DNA of 64,000 bases from the NCBI GenBank assembly GCA_019828545.1, contig JACVRA010000280.1, forward strand, positions 124,001 to 188,000. The letters are read 5' to 3'. The notes beneath the pieces were generated by a model that worked only from the letters and a program-made list of their open reading frames with translations, did no database searches and was not told where the DNA came from. Origin of the DNA: Paracamarosporium sp. OC-R06-R3 (taxonomy: Eukaryota > Ascomycota > Dothideomycetes > Pleosporales > Didymosphaeriaceae). Shown in pieces: positions 1 through 11,902 of the stretch (position 1 is its first letter; each line of letters opens with the position of its first letter). Made by a program: the position numbers and the translations under genes.

Positions 1-878
1 TCCATAATGTGACCAAGATCGTATTTTGTATTACGGATTGTGTCGGTGGTGATGGTGCTGCTTGCTCAAAACTGGAAGAACTCTGCTTGCCACTCCAATC
101 CCAATGTTCTTTACTCCACGAAAAATTAATAGGAAAAGAATTGCGTGTTTGGATAAGAGTTTGATGATGAGAATGAGTCTACAGGTAGCAAGCGTTCGCT
201 GGATAGGTTGTGAATCCAACAATGGTTGATTAAATGTGTAAATTGAGATTGAGGCCCTGAACGCTTCTAAGAAAAAATAGCCGATAAAGTCTACTGGTGC
301 AGCCCCAGAAAATCAGTGTATGCTGCAATCAGCCCTAATGCCATGAGTTGAGCTTAGTGTGGATAATCCGATGCGTCACGAACGCTTCACGAACATATCG
401 TTCTCTGTGGTTGCGTCTATGTGACACGCATTGGAACTCTTAAACTACCCACAAAGTGATTGGCCTACATAACCTCAACAATGATCCTGCTTTACTCTTC
501 CGTTATTTTAGTATGATAATATTGACCTAAAAGGCTATTGTAAAGCTCTGAGACTTTGAGTTAGCAATTTGGACAAAATGGGTGCACCACACAGTCAAAT
601 AAAAGTGGAAAGTAATGTACTATGCATGACATTCCGAAGTGCGAAACAAAAGAATGTCTAATAACCAAGAGGAGGAGCGCACTGCCACGTTACGTCCGTT
701 CGCCCGACTAACGCTGCCTGCTTCTCTGACTTTCCGGGTTTTTTCCTAAACTCGTCGATGTTTGCTTGTCGTGATTCGATTACTTTGAACCCGCTATTTC
801 CCTCTCGAATTATTTGATAGTCATACATTGTTGTGAATGCGACCTCTGATTACTTCCGGTACAGAAACGTTTTGAAGA
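1..878. other. Intergenic / contig edge, no supported gene
   Basis: AT-rich stretch upstream of the first assembly gap. Only short open frames are present, none with recognisable domains or a convincing start. I see no RNA gene or repeat. Confidence 0.6.
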
Positions 879-907
879 NNNNNNNNNNNNNNNNNNNNNN
901 NNNNNNN
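879..907. other. Assembly gap (29 N) next to a poly-C run
   Basis: Twenty-nine N bases are followed within a few bases by 17 consecutive C (913-929). The gap sits just past the 3' end of the regulator gene that stops at 952. The homopolymer probably stopped the read or assembly; true length and content of the gap are unknown. Confidence 0.95.
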
Positions 908-951
908 AAAATCCCCCCCCCCCCCCCCCTCCCTACGAAAGTCATGATTCT

Positions 952-3522
952 TTACAAAAAAGCAGAATCTCCAAGTCCGAGAAATATATCATCCCACTCA
1001 ATCATGCCCACATCCACACCCTGGTCTAGGGATCTTACCAGAGAATTAAGGTCTGATCCTGACTCTAAGGCAGCGAAACCCCCTGCGCAGGTCATCTCGC
1101 CGCCAACATTAGAAGCTGCGAGTCCTGTCGACAACGTGCTATCCATAGGGCTCGGATACTGAGACGTCAACGCAATGCTACCACCAGGCATCGTCGATGC
1201 CACGGGCTCCTGCATTCGTTTCGGTGGCGCAATACCATGGTTTCGTAGGACCATGACAAGCGAGTCAAGAAATTTGGAGGCTATCTCAGATTCCGAGCGG
1301 GCGACTTCCAGCATGCTAAGCGCGTTGCAGATCTCCATCTTAGATTTCTCTTGGTCTGGTGTCGATGAAGGTCGAGATTGTTTGCGGTGGCAGTACTCCA
1401 TGAGGAGGATAGTGCAGGCGAGGAAGACAGTCATGCTGTAGAGTAAAGGTTTGTAGCGTGCGAAGCTCACGTCGAGTTGTAAACGTTGATATTCGGACTC
1501 GGTTTTGATAATAAGACGGGCAGATTCGATGCATATAATCCGCGATGTGGCATACTCTGGGTCTGTGAAGCCTCGACGGGCGTAGGGCAGGTGGAGTTTG
1601 CAGCGGGTGGCGTAGAAGAGGTTGCGGAAGTCGCTGCCTTGACGGACGATGATTTTGGCTCGTTCGTCGCTCAGCTTGTACCTACCCGCCACTTCGAATG
1701 GGATCATGGAGAAGAACGGAGGAATATCGTTTTGCAACAGTTGCAGCTCGGTGTCGATGTCCATGACGATATCGTAGCTTGGGCCATCTGCGAGAGCAGA
1801 CATCAGAGGCGCACGATCCACAATGCTACGTGCAATCTCATTCATCCGGATCCTTAGTACGAAGTATGTCATTGAAGTCGGCTCAGTCAACGGTCGGCCT
1901 ATTCGGGGCATACCATCAACAACGTCTTCGTCGTTCAAATGTAATGGCTTGTTCGTCATCATGTGTCGCTTGTGGCATTGATAGGTGCCGCGGGCTAAGC
2001 CGTTGAATTTTGTAGCCATTGCCCTAGGAAGATGTTAGAATTGCAATGAAGAGAAACCCAACCATAAACAGAATTACTGACCAATCAGATGCAACTAAAT
2101 ACCACCATACTCGACGCCCAACTTCTGCTTCAGCTGTATTAGCGAGTTCAGCGTTCGCCGGATGATCAATGCAATGAAGACCGTTTTCGCGGGCGAGTGC
2201 CATTGCGTTGTTCATTAGAAACCAACATCTTCTCGAGAAGCCTTTGTAACTTGCAGCAAGAAAAGTTACGATGATGATTCCTTGGATTCCTTCTGTAGAT
2301 ATCCGAGTCGTTCGATGGGCAATATCGAGCAGATCTTCTGTCGCCTTGACCCATAAAGCTGATCTCCTCTGTGGCTCAGCACATGTCGCGAAGAGTCCGT
2401 TGGTATGGCAATCACTCGCTGTCCACGAATGCATAGCTGCAGCAAAAATACTGAGGACTAGAATCATGTCTCCAGACCTGAGCGGGCTTTGCTGGTTCAG
2501 AGACGAATACACACGCTCCAAGACAACCGGAAGGGACTGGATCAGGACGACATGATGAATATGCTCGACGTCCTTGATGAACTTGTTTAGAAGAACTTTT
2601 GCTTCTGAGTATTCAGGTAGCCAGAAGATGATAGAAGGGTCGGAGGAGGATGAACCCGTGATAAATTGCTCCACTTCTGCCACAAGTTGGAATGAACAGA
2701 TCCGGAATCCGACTTTTGTTGAAGGGATCACATCCGACTAGAGATAATTAGTCGTTGTATCAAAGCATAGAATTATGCGACAAATGATACAGCAGAGGCT
2801 CAGAAGAGATATCATCGTGTGCCGTCGTGGGGCGTTGATCGTCAAGGTAGACCGGGTAGCTGAATAGGTCTTCATCTTCATAATGACTGGGTGTCAGGAA
2901 TCCCTGGACAATGCACGATATACCACACCTGAAGGCCTCCCAACTTTTGTTGCCCACTCTGTAGAATTGATATTGCACTTACCGCGTAATCTGTGCAATC
3001 GTAGATACTTTCCAGCCATGCGAAGTCGCGATCCAATTGCTCGCTTGGGGAAGGTATTGAACTTTTTTGAGTTTGTTTCGCAACATCCCCAAATGTTCCC
3101 AAGACGTGACTGTTCAATGCATTGGGTAAGGGGTTTGCGGCTGAAGGTGAAGTGTGAGTTGGTGTAACAGTCGATTTGGTATTTTGCTCCACAATCGCTT
3201 CTAGTTTCCGGATCCGTTCAAGTAACTCAGCCTTGTCGTTCTCCTCCGCGGTCGGTCCATTGTTCGTAGGTGCATCAAGCTCACACGGTATTCCGCGAGA
3301 CAGGCAGTTGGAACAAGGTGACTCTCGGCTGCAGCGAAGCTTACGGGTTCTGCAAAACTTGCAGGAGACCGGCCGTTGGCGAGGCCCGCCTGTCTTTGGG
3401 GGTTCTTTTGGCATGGGGGAAAAAGTCCGCGGCGTGGAATGATGGAAGCCTACAAGAAAGACGTGTTTGCTGGGCGATGAAGACATCTTCCGCGCAAAGT
3501 CCGCGGGCCATCTCCGCTCCAC
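952..3522 (-). CDS. Zn2Cys6 fungal transcription factor
   Basis: Nuclear DNA-binding regulator with an N-terminal binuclear zinc cluster of the pattern CX2CX6CX5CX2CX6C (about residues 54-80 from the first Met), a short acidic coiled-coil-like stretch behind it (about 94-115), and then the fungal-specific transcription factor middle region, recognisable around HIHHVV and GRRVWWYLVASDW. Two exon joins are clear. The first exon ends at 2983 before a GTAAGT donor. The join 2082/2023 reads through W-A-M-A-T in frame. The section 2735-2961 is uncertain: several splice choices are possible there and I did not settle the frame. The start may be the Met at 3522 or, more typical for the family, the Met at 3414 just ahead of the zinc cluster. 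The gene is divergent from the MFS transporter at 4351, so control of that transporter is plausible but only inferred. Target genes cannot be told from sequence. Confidence 0.85.
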
Positions 3523-4350
3523 GTCCGAAAGTGGCTAGCTTGCTGGGGGCTGAGATGGTGGGATCACATGATTACAAATAGCCCGGCGTACTTGGCATCT
3601 GCACCTGCACACCTGCAATTTTGGCGAAGGGGAGTGTTTTGAAGTATCGGAATGCCTGTGATACGACCAGAGAGAATTTTAGGTTCTTGTCTGAGATTGC
3701 ATCGAGGTCGTCTTTGAGAACATCGCTGTTAGTAAACCGTAGAATGCCCCAGTGCCCCGCACGGTCGGTAAGAATCCGCGTGCACTAGCGTAACCACTCT
3801 CGTGGCAGACGGTTTTGATATGTATTTCACATGCACTATCACTAGCTAGCTCGGATGGCCATCTACATTACTGGATCCTCGCAATGCCATGTGGGGTCCC
3901 TACGACTGATATCGTTCGGTGTCTAGAGTGCGTAGCCGATGTGGGTACACCCATATTTCTTGAATGAAAGTTGCACGCCCTAGGGAATCTCCAGCATATA
4001 CGACGCTCGAGCCCGCTATCCCTTCTCTGGAACATGAGAAGGTCCGATGGTGGACGGAGGGTGGACGGGGCTCCATGGGCTCGGCAGTCATAACACGCGA
4101 AAACCGACTATCTCCGCCTTAGTCGTACAGGATGCAACAAGGAGCCAATCGGTCGAAGCCATTGTCGTACTTTATTATCTTCGAGATCTCACCCTGAGAC
4201 TCGGAATTTCTCACAATTACCCAGTCTCCTTTGTTCTCCAGCAATACTTAGGGCAACATCGCACAAGCTGTTTGTGTGTCTTCGGACCATTTACGCCGGG
4301 CAAATCACGTAATATTATATCTCAACAACAATTCGGCTGCGTACTGAGAT
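3523..4350. other. Divergent promoter region between regulator and MFS gene
   Basis: 828 bp separating two divergent starts. It contains several isolated CGG/CCG triplets but no clear inverted CGG pair. No gene is supported. Confidence 0.5.
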
Positions 4351-6347
4351 ATGGCGTTGAACAAAGATTTCGGTACCGAGAGTTCTATCAACACAAGCCA
4401 GGTGGACGAGCAGTCTTTCACAAAAGATGTGGAGCGTCAATCCGAGAAAGGCGATGTCACCGGCACAGCAGAGAAGGCGGCCCCAGAGGACCCAAACATC
4501 GTCAACTGGGACACGGACGACCCAGAGAACCCGATGAACTGGTCTTCCATAAAGAAAATCGGCGTCGTATCCGTTGTCGCGTTCATAACCATGCTCTCGT
4601 AAGTTTGAACGACCAAGTCACGATCATTTCCATGCTTTTGCATTAGACCCAAGTTTGACATGTCCACCATACTTCAGTCTACCCTGGGATTTACGACACA
4701 ATGTCTTAGGGCTTTGCGGAAACAATGCGATTACATTCAACCGCAGCTAATGCTTTACAGGCCTTTTGCTTCCACGATGAGCGCCTCGGCTACTCCTGAG
4801 ATCATGAGACATTTCAACTCGACCAACGAAACCCTCGGTGCATTCGTGACTTCCGTCTACATTCTGGGCTACGCTTTCGGTCCGCTTGCTTGGGCTCCGC
4901 TCTCTGAGCTCTACGGCCGTGCCCCAATCTACAACGTCTGCAACATCATTTTCCTTATATTCAGCATTGCATGTGCGGTTGCAAATAGCCTCGGCTCCTT
5001 GATCGTATTTCGTTTCTTTGCAGGTGTAGCAGCGAGCTGTAAGTGATCTCGAGGATGTCTAGTGTGACTGTTCGCAGGCTAAATGTGATATTAGGTGCGA
5101 TTACCATCTCGAGCGGGACGGTGGCGGACTTGTTTCCGGTCGAGAAAAGAGGTAAGGCCATGGCTAGTATGATTTTGGGACCTTTGTTCGGGCCAGCTGT
5201 TGGGCCTGTTGGTACGTCTCTCGCCGCTCGTTAACATGCACATTTGCGAGTATCACAAGAATTGCAAAACCCATCTAACACTGGATAGCGGGCGGATATC
5301 TTGCAGAAGCAAAAGGTTGGCGGTGGACATTCTGGCTCATAGCAATTCTCGTAAGTATATCCCACACCACCCTTCCACTCAACCTAACGCTGTCTAGGCC
5401 GGTGCCGCCTGTGTTGTTAGCTTCCTCTTCAACCGCGAAACCTACGCCTATGTCCTCCTACAGAAGAAAACACATCGCCTCCAGAAAGAAACTGGAAACA
5501 CAGCGCTCCGGTCCGCCCTCGACACAGGCCACACTCCACGCCAACTTTTCCAAACCGCTATCGTCCGCCCACTCCGCATGCTCTATCTTTCTCCCATTGT
5601 CTTCCTCATGTCACTTGTAATGGCAGCTGTGCGTTTTCCTCCCTTCCTTCTTACATCGCCTGATTAATTGATTGACTGGTACCAGGTCTACGGCTACCTC
5701 TACCTCCTTCTAACCACCTACCCCCGTGTCTTCGGCGCGCAATACAATTTCTCCGAGAAAGGCATCTCGCTCACGTATCTCGGTGTGGGCGCCGGTTCGC
5801 TCCTCGGCCTTATTTTCACAGGCGCGATCTCAGACCGGCTTCTAAACAATCTTGCGAAGCGATATAACGACGGGAAGCCGAAGCCGGAATACAGACTGCC
5901 TACCATGCTGGTTGGCTCGATCTTGGTGCCGATAGGCTTGTTCTTGTATGGGTGGACTGCGGAGAAGAAGGTCCATTGGATTGTGCCGATTATTGGGACG
6001 GCAGTTTTGGGGGGTGCGATGATGGTTGTTTTTGTATGTTCTCGACGCATCCTTCGGATAAGGGAGATGGAACGCTAACGAGCGAGCAGATGCCGGGACT
6101 TACGTACCTCGTCGATTCATACACCGCCCACGCCGCCTCCGTGTCCGCGGCTGCAACTGTATTCCGTTCGCTGGTGGGTGCGTTACTCCCACTTGCCGGA
6201 AACGCGATGTATGATTCCCTAGGCATCGGATGGGGAAACTCACTTCTAGGCTTCATTGCCGCGGCCTGTGTACCGGTACCACTACTATTTTATATCTATG
6301 GCGAGCGGCTTCGAACGAGCGCACGGTTGTCGAAGGTGCAATTTTAG
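4351..6347 (+). CDS. MFS drug:H+ antiporter-like transporter (DHA1 type)
   Basis: Plasma-membrane proton antiporter of the major facilitator superfamily, probably exporting a small toxic or secondary compound; the substrate is unknown. Seven exons join cleanly: 4351-4598, 4761-5038, 5095-5211, 5289-5350, 5398-5628, 5686-6033 and 6090-6347. They total 1542 nt, 513 residues. An 80-residue acidic cytosolic N-terminus carries the WDTDDPENPMNW motif typical of this fungal group. It is followed by the motif-A segment LSELYGRAP, the helix segment ADLFPVEKRGKAMA, the central loop after NRETYAYVLLQ, and six C-terminal helices ending in YGERLR. Length fits the 12-TM family. Divergent from the zinc-cluster regulator at 3522. 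Confidence 0.92.
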
Positions 6348-6787
6348 CTTTGCTTTGGAGTAGCGAAAGTGCAAAAGAGTTAAGTCTAGGGGAGTACAGA
6401 AGGAGCATAGACAAGACGTGATACAGGTGTATTTTCTCCACTTTGGAATCGGATATAGATTGTTGTAATGTTTAGTTAGAATAATGGGACCAAAGTACCA
6501 GCCCAGAGTGCCTTGATATCCGATGAACCTCGATCCTCGCTGAGGTGATACACCCAAGTCAGCATACTGGCACACTAACCACAACGTTCGGTCGTGTCAT
6601 GATATGCGAAGCTGCCTCGTGCGCGGATACAGATCGCTCCTCTTTCTCATACACCATCCATCTTAATGTGGCACAAGTAAAGCCATGCATAGGCTTCACA
6701 AGCCGACGTACCTGCACACAGCAAAATCATAACCTCCTAATCAATCGAAATGAAAGATCTCCTTCTGTTTCTTAACCTATACTCCCA
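6348..6787. other. Intergenic, convergent 3' ends
   Basis: 440 bp between the 3' ends of the MFS gene and the small membrane protein. Nothing recognisable seen. Confidence 0.5.
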
Positions 6788-7192
6788 TCAAACAAACCCC
6801 TTTGGCAACGTCGGCACTTTCTCGTTTGTAGACTGTTTACTCAAATTTGAGTGCTTGCTCATCATAGAATCATTCCTCATGTGCGCCGGCACGGGACGAC
6901 TAGGCGCGACTGCTCTCCCTCCCGAGTTCTGGCGCGCTAACGACTTCATGCCTGGCGAGCTTTCTTTTCGCGATGTCTTTGTGTTGTTTTCTTTGTTTCG
7001 GTGCCCGCAACCGCGGCCCCGGCTGTAGCAACAGAGGAGCCAGCTCACTACGCCGGCGGCGATGAGAACGGGGACGATGGCGACGAAGACGATTAGAAGG
7101 ACGGTCTTCGTGTTGATGGAGGTGGTTGCGGGGGACTCGAATAGGTCTCTTGCTGCGTGAGCGGCATTGAATGTGGGCTCGAGCGTTGACAT
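6788..7192 (-). CDS. Small single-pass membrane protein
   Basis: 134 residues when started at the Met at 7192 (sequence MSTLEPT...). A longer frame extends upstream to 7348 but its extra residues look like leader sequence, so I prefer the internal start. There is one strong hydrophobic segment (about residues 31-55), preceded by a short polar N-terminus and followed by a cysteine/arginine stop-transfer stretch and a basic, serine-rich tail of about 75 residues. No family is recognised. The arrangement suggests a type I or signal-anchor protein with a cytosolic tail; function unknown. Confidence 0.6.
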   Translation of the reverse strand: MSTLEPTFNAAHAARDLFESPATTSINTKTVLLIVFVAIVPVLIAAGVVSWLLCCYSRGRGCGHRNKENNTKTSRKESSPGMKSLARQNSGGRAVAPSRPVPAHMRNDSMMSKHSNLSKQSTNEKVPTLPKGFV

Positions 7193-7624
7193 TTTGTGCG
7201 GCCGTGTGCTGTTGCCGTGAAGGTTTTCGTGAATTGTTAGTGCGCTACCAAGTAGGCGTGCATGTGGTTTGTGTGGGAGAGGCGGCAGCGTCCGGCGCGG
7301 ATATGTGGTTGGAAGAATTATACACAGAAGAAAGAAAAATGAAATCAAAGAAATTCATTAGAACAATAGCATATCACAATAGACAAAAGAGATCGTTCGA
7401 GGCGTTTGGTGACAAAGACATAATGATTCAATAGGAACAATAACAGAGCGATGACTGCGCGGCCATTTGAGCGTGAAGCGGAGCGCGCGCGTGGGCCTCG
7501 CTTTGTGTGAGGAGCCGTTTGCTTTCTGGGGCTGACAGGCGTTGCAAACGCTTCATGACGCCGGGTTGTATGATTTGCGTAGGACAAGACTTCGTTGTGG
7601 GGCTCGGAGGCGTGGTGAGACAGG
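7193..7624. other. Intergenic, no supported gene
   Basis: Short frames only, on both strands. It holds the leader of the small membrane protein and the downstream end of the hydrolase gene. Confidence 0.5.
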
Positions 7625-9062
7625 CTACTCGTCAGGCGTTTCGGCTATTCTCGTGACATCCACATCGGTGAGGCCAAAAGATTCAAGAACCGCCAACGAG
7701 ATTGGCGCCCACTTCATCATCGTGTTGTGATCTAAATGTCATTAGTTTAAAGCGAGTTATATGGTTTTGTAAATCGTATAACGGGAATGCACGCACCACC
7801 ATGCTTCGCAATAAGCTTGCTGACGCTGCGAGTACCCTGGCGCCACACTTCTTGTTTCCCCGCCTCGCCCAGATCCACAACTTTGACATTCGGGCCCACC
7901 TCTTCCGTCGCAGCTCTGAGCGTGGTTTTAAAAAGCTCTTCTGTCTGGTCCCAGGGCATCGTCCCATCGTTCTCTGCATGCACCAGCACTAGTTGTAGGT
8001 TCTCGCACCTACAAAGCACGCATATCGTTAGTCAAGGCCTTGCAACAGCTGAGTAACGTACTGCTTTGCGAGCGACGCAAGCCTCTGATCGGTTCGCCAG
8101 GTATCCTTAAATCGGCGTCTGAACCATGTCTGCAGAGGCGGAATAAGCTTCACGGGAGCTAGCACCTACCCGCTCGGAATTTAATAAGCACTGGTCCCAA
8201 AGATCAACGTGATATTGGGTTACTCACGGGTACGAGGTCAGCAATGGCGTAGGAGGCGAAAGCGTTGCCTGTGTTTGTGAAGCTCGCGCAAAGTATAAGC
8301 CCCGCAAATTCAACCGGTGTGGGCAGATTGGCGTAATAGTGTGTTATACCCGCTGCGACCGCTGTTCCCAGAGAGTGACCTATAAGGACAATACGATCTG
8401 GTGTAATGTTCGCGGTCTTGAGCGCCCATTCCACGACCGCTTCTGCGTCCTCCATCAACCCTGGCTCAGATGGTGATCCAGTAGATTTCCCAAATCCGCG
8501 GTAGTCGAAAGCTAGAACGAATATCTTGTCAGAGGCACCAGAGCTGTACATGCGATACTCTTCAGTTCTTCGACCTTGGGCAACGGTGCCGGTATTTCCG
8601 TGGAAGTAAATTACCAGTCGTGCCTCCGGGTCCTCCCTCAAAAGCCTGAAGGCCTGCCGCTGCTCGATGTCATTTTGTAACGGCTGTTCTTGCAGAAAGC
8701 CTTTCACGTGGCGCGAATATACTCCCAGGGGTGCGACGAGCCACGCAAACAATCTTTCCCCGTCTTTCGTTGGGATGCGAAAGGATGCCACTTGGTTTTC
8801 TACTCTCCATCAACATGCATCTCCAGCATATCTGGTAACAAGCATACTAAGATAACCAGCCCTTTCGGGCTCGGTCAACCACTTCCCGGGGAACAGGGTC
8901 ACCCAATGCAGGTACAACATCCTGGGCTGTTAGCGATTGGTAGCTAGAGAGCTTTTGAACGTACTGCTTTTGCACCCATGGTATGCAACACAGAAGTGTA
9001 CACGGAATCCAAATACCGCTTATGACGGATAGTGGTATGACGATGGTGTTGTAAAGCGACAT
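7625..9062 (-). CDS. Alpha/beta hydrolase, ABHD12/13-like serine hydrolase
   Basis: Predicted membrane-anchored serine hydrolase, related to lysophospholipase/monoacylglycerol-lipase-like ABHD proteins. Six exons join in frame (9062-8965, 8921-8848, 8802-8228, 8165-8062, 8008-7797, 7731-7625; 1170 nt, 389 residues). The first two introns are only 43 and 45 nt. The N-terminus is a hydrophobic anchor (residues about 8-28). The lead-in motif ENQVASFRIPTKDGE is followed by the oxyanion region YFHGNTGT, the nucleophile elbow GHSLGT (Ser), an acid residue in HAENDGTMPW and the catalytic His in KHGDHNTMMKW. So the full triad is present. Substrate is inferred only at lipid/ester level. Without the first two introns the frame would stop early, which supports the model. 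Confidence 0.87.
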
Positions 9063-9955
9063 GATGGGCGGTTGGGCTCCGTCCGGTGGTGCACGGAATC
9101 TAGTGTCACGGCTTTCTGACTGCTAGCGCCTTACCATATACGGTTAGGGCATTTCTGGCTGATCCAGCGCTCCTGATCCGTCACAACCCGCTCACGGCGA
9201 GTGACCTTGCCAGCAGAATCACATAGCAGTTTATCTCTGCGAAGTGGGTTTCTGCATTTCTTAGAGCCACTTCAATCAGTGACGGCCAGGACTGGCCAGA
9301 AATAGCACCGGGTTTCAAACCCACCGTTGCTCGGTTTGCGACGCATGCAAGAGATGAGTTAGCGGTGCAGTGCAAATCATCTGCAGGCAGCAGTGCAATG
9401 AACGTTGATTGATTTTACGAGCTTAGTATGGTTGTAACCTTAAAGTGCAGCGCACAGCGTTGCAGATGACAGCCCATCGTTCTTGATACGACTTGAGCCA
9501 GATATTCCTACCCATATCAGGATTAGAAGCGATGCACCGCCCAATAACGCCTTGGTTGGAACACTAGGGCTGCAGTTGACACGTTCTTCATTCCGGCATC
9601 CGATGCGTTGTACCTGGGCAGCTGAACAGCTCCTGCATGAATAGTGGCTCAGCTCGACCCTCCGTATTTGACATCACGAATGATAACTTTTGACTTCCCC
9701 GCGAGGCGACACGTTCACCAGATAAGCGTCGTATAACCTAGCCACGTCTCCCGCTCATGAGTCTAAGGCTCCAGCGAGGGGCTTGGTCGGTTTCACTGAC
9801 CATGATGATTGGCTGGTTATCGGTTGATCTGCATCTGGGCACTATTCACATTACTCTGCTCAGATAATGATAGACTTGCTCAGGAACGATCCCCGAGGTT
9901 TGCGTCGTTTCTCTCATTTCTCTTTCCGTGCCGCATTCGCACTAAGACTTTCGCC
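9063..9955. other. Intergenic, divergent promoters
   Basis: About 890 bp between divergently read genes. Only small frames without homology signals. The longer frame starting at 9809 is a 5' extension of the next gene and I did not use it. Confidence 0.5.
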
Positions 9956-10945
9956 ATGGATCCTGCATCCTTGTTCGCACTTGTGGCCGCCTGTGCCAGC
10001 CTTGCCGCAAATTGCGCTAAAACCGCCATGGCGCTGCGCAGTCTTGCAGAGACCTACAAAACCGCCGAGTTATCGATACTTACATTGGTTGAAGAATGCG
10101 CCACGATTCAGTTTGCATGGAGAGAGATCGAGACGTGGATGGATCAAAATAAGGATCACATGGAGGTACATCAAGATGTCCTCGAAAGACTAGCACGTTC
10201 GTTGTACGTAGGTCAATTGGCCATGTCAGCCCTAGAAGAGGACGTTCGGAAAGCAATCCCCAAATACGGAACTTTTCGACGCCGTGCAGGTTTCACGTTC
10301 ATCACCGGCCTCATCCAAGAGCATCAGACTCGTATACAGGGCCAGGTCAGTGCACTGCAACTGTTATTGCAGGTCATGAGCATGTACGTATAGCAGTTTC
10401 CCTCCATTACATGGATCTGACCACGATAGGCCCCACTATGAAGACCGGACCGAAGTACTTACTATTCATGAGCTTGCTTTTCGCGAAGTTGACGGAAGCG
10501 TTATGAGCATTGTTCCTTCCCAGCTGTCGTCACGATATTCCATCATGACCGACAACACGGCAAGTGTTCAGGATAACGATACTCTGCAATACATACCATT
10601 CAGTTTCGACAATGATTTGTTCACCTCTATTGCCTATAGCCGCAATTATCGTCCAATCCCCCGGATCAAGAGGGCTTCCAAATACTCATCGAGAAGTCGA
10701 CCATATGGCCGAAGTCTCAGCGGTGATACTTTCATATCAGAACATACGTACCCGTCAAGTACGATGGAGAAAGACCTCTTTTTGCAGCGGAAATCTACAT
10801 CCGATTCTTCGGTACGTTGACATCTTCACTACCAGAGATAGCTGAGACTGATGACCAACTGCAGATCAACGAGAAGTCGTGCGCCCAAATAGAACTAGTG
10901 AGCAAGCAGATAAACCATCGCTTCGAAGCCGCGGGGTTTTTCTAA
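9956..10945 (+). CDS. Protein with fungal STAND N-terminal domain, no NTPase module
   Basis: Three exons (9956-10383, 10430-10811, 10865-10945) total 891 nt and 296 residues. The start MDPASLFALVAACASLAANC, in a good context, and the following helices (SLAETYKTAE, LVEECATIQFAWREIETW) match the helical N-terminal domain found on many fungal STAND/NLR-like proteins and on related stand-alone proteins. Residues about 1-145 form this helical part. The rest is serine/arginine-rich and low in predicted structure. There is no P-loop, NACHT/NB-ARC or repeat domain in or right behind the gene. It may be a free-standing signalling adaptor or a remnant; role unknown. Confidence 0.75.
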
Positions 10946-11902
10946 ATTCGAGGCGTGCAAGTTTCTAGGGCCTGGGTACTTTGCTCCAGGTTGTATATGG
11001 TCAAACATATAGACAATGAAGACCCTATGCAATATCAGTTCAATGCAGCAAAAACTTTAGTCAAAAATAGAGAATCCTTTCCACATTCAAGCAGCGCTAT
11101 GTTGCCTCAGTACTGTAGCGTATTAGCCCTTCGCCTTGCTATCCATTATGGGTTCTTCACCGCGATCGCAATACCACACCGGCATTGAATGCTGATATCT
11201 AAAAGATTTGATGTCGCCTTTCTTGGCAGCTTTTGCTAGTATCTGCAGGCTGCAGATTGCTGTGTGCTCAACCGTGATGGGCTGGGTGGTCCTTAGCCAC
11301 TTCACGACCCTGGCCTACGTGGCTTACTCTTTCTCGTATTTCTCGCCTCATTCGTGGTGTTTAGTTTGGTTGGGCATGAACTAGCCTCGCTGAGGTATGC
11401 GTTACTGGGTGCCTTGCTTGCCCCAACGATATATACGAGGCTTTGAGGTCATAACGGGTCTCAACAAGGTAGACGTAGTCTTTATTGTTGTAAGGTTTGT
11501 TTGACGTTATATATCTCATGAGGATGATCTGCCATAGATAAATTGAAGGCACTGGTAGATATGATAGGTAGTACGACTAGTCTCTCCTCCATAGACTACA
11601 AAGCTCAAAGCAGTATATAATTTGACACGCAGTCTCAACCTACCGTATATGTCTATCACCTAGAGCAGGGTTGGACAAGTACAGATTGGGGTGGGTGAAG
11701 TATTTGAATATCATTATGAGTCTTGTCTAGTTCTATTGGTCATGCTCGCCGTTGATTGTGCCTGATTACGACCGTAGCCTTGTCGCTGTCGGCTGACTAG
11801 AGCTAGTTCCTTTCGGGACATATGATTCGACTGTCGTTCTCCATTTTAACCGTCATGTCATTTTATCCGAGACGCTGGCAATAGTTCGAATTGGTGCCTC
11901 GG
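10946..11902. other. Intergenic, no supported gene
   Basis: About 950 bp, AT-rich towards the distal half. It contains the 3' regions of two convergent genes and nothing else I can support. Confidence 0.5.

Noticed and set aside
1..222. 63-codon minus-strand frame at the window start
   Set aside because: Short, no domain, ends in a His run, no support from neighbouring sequence.
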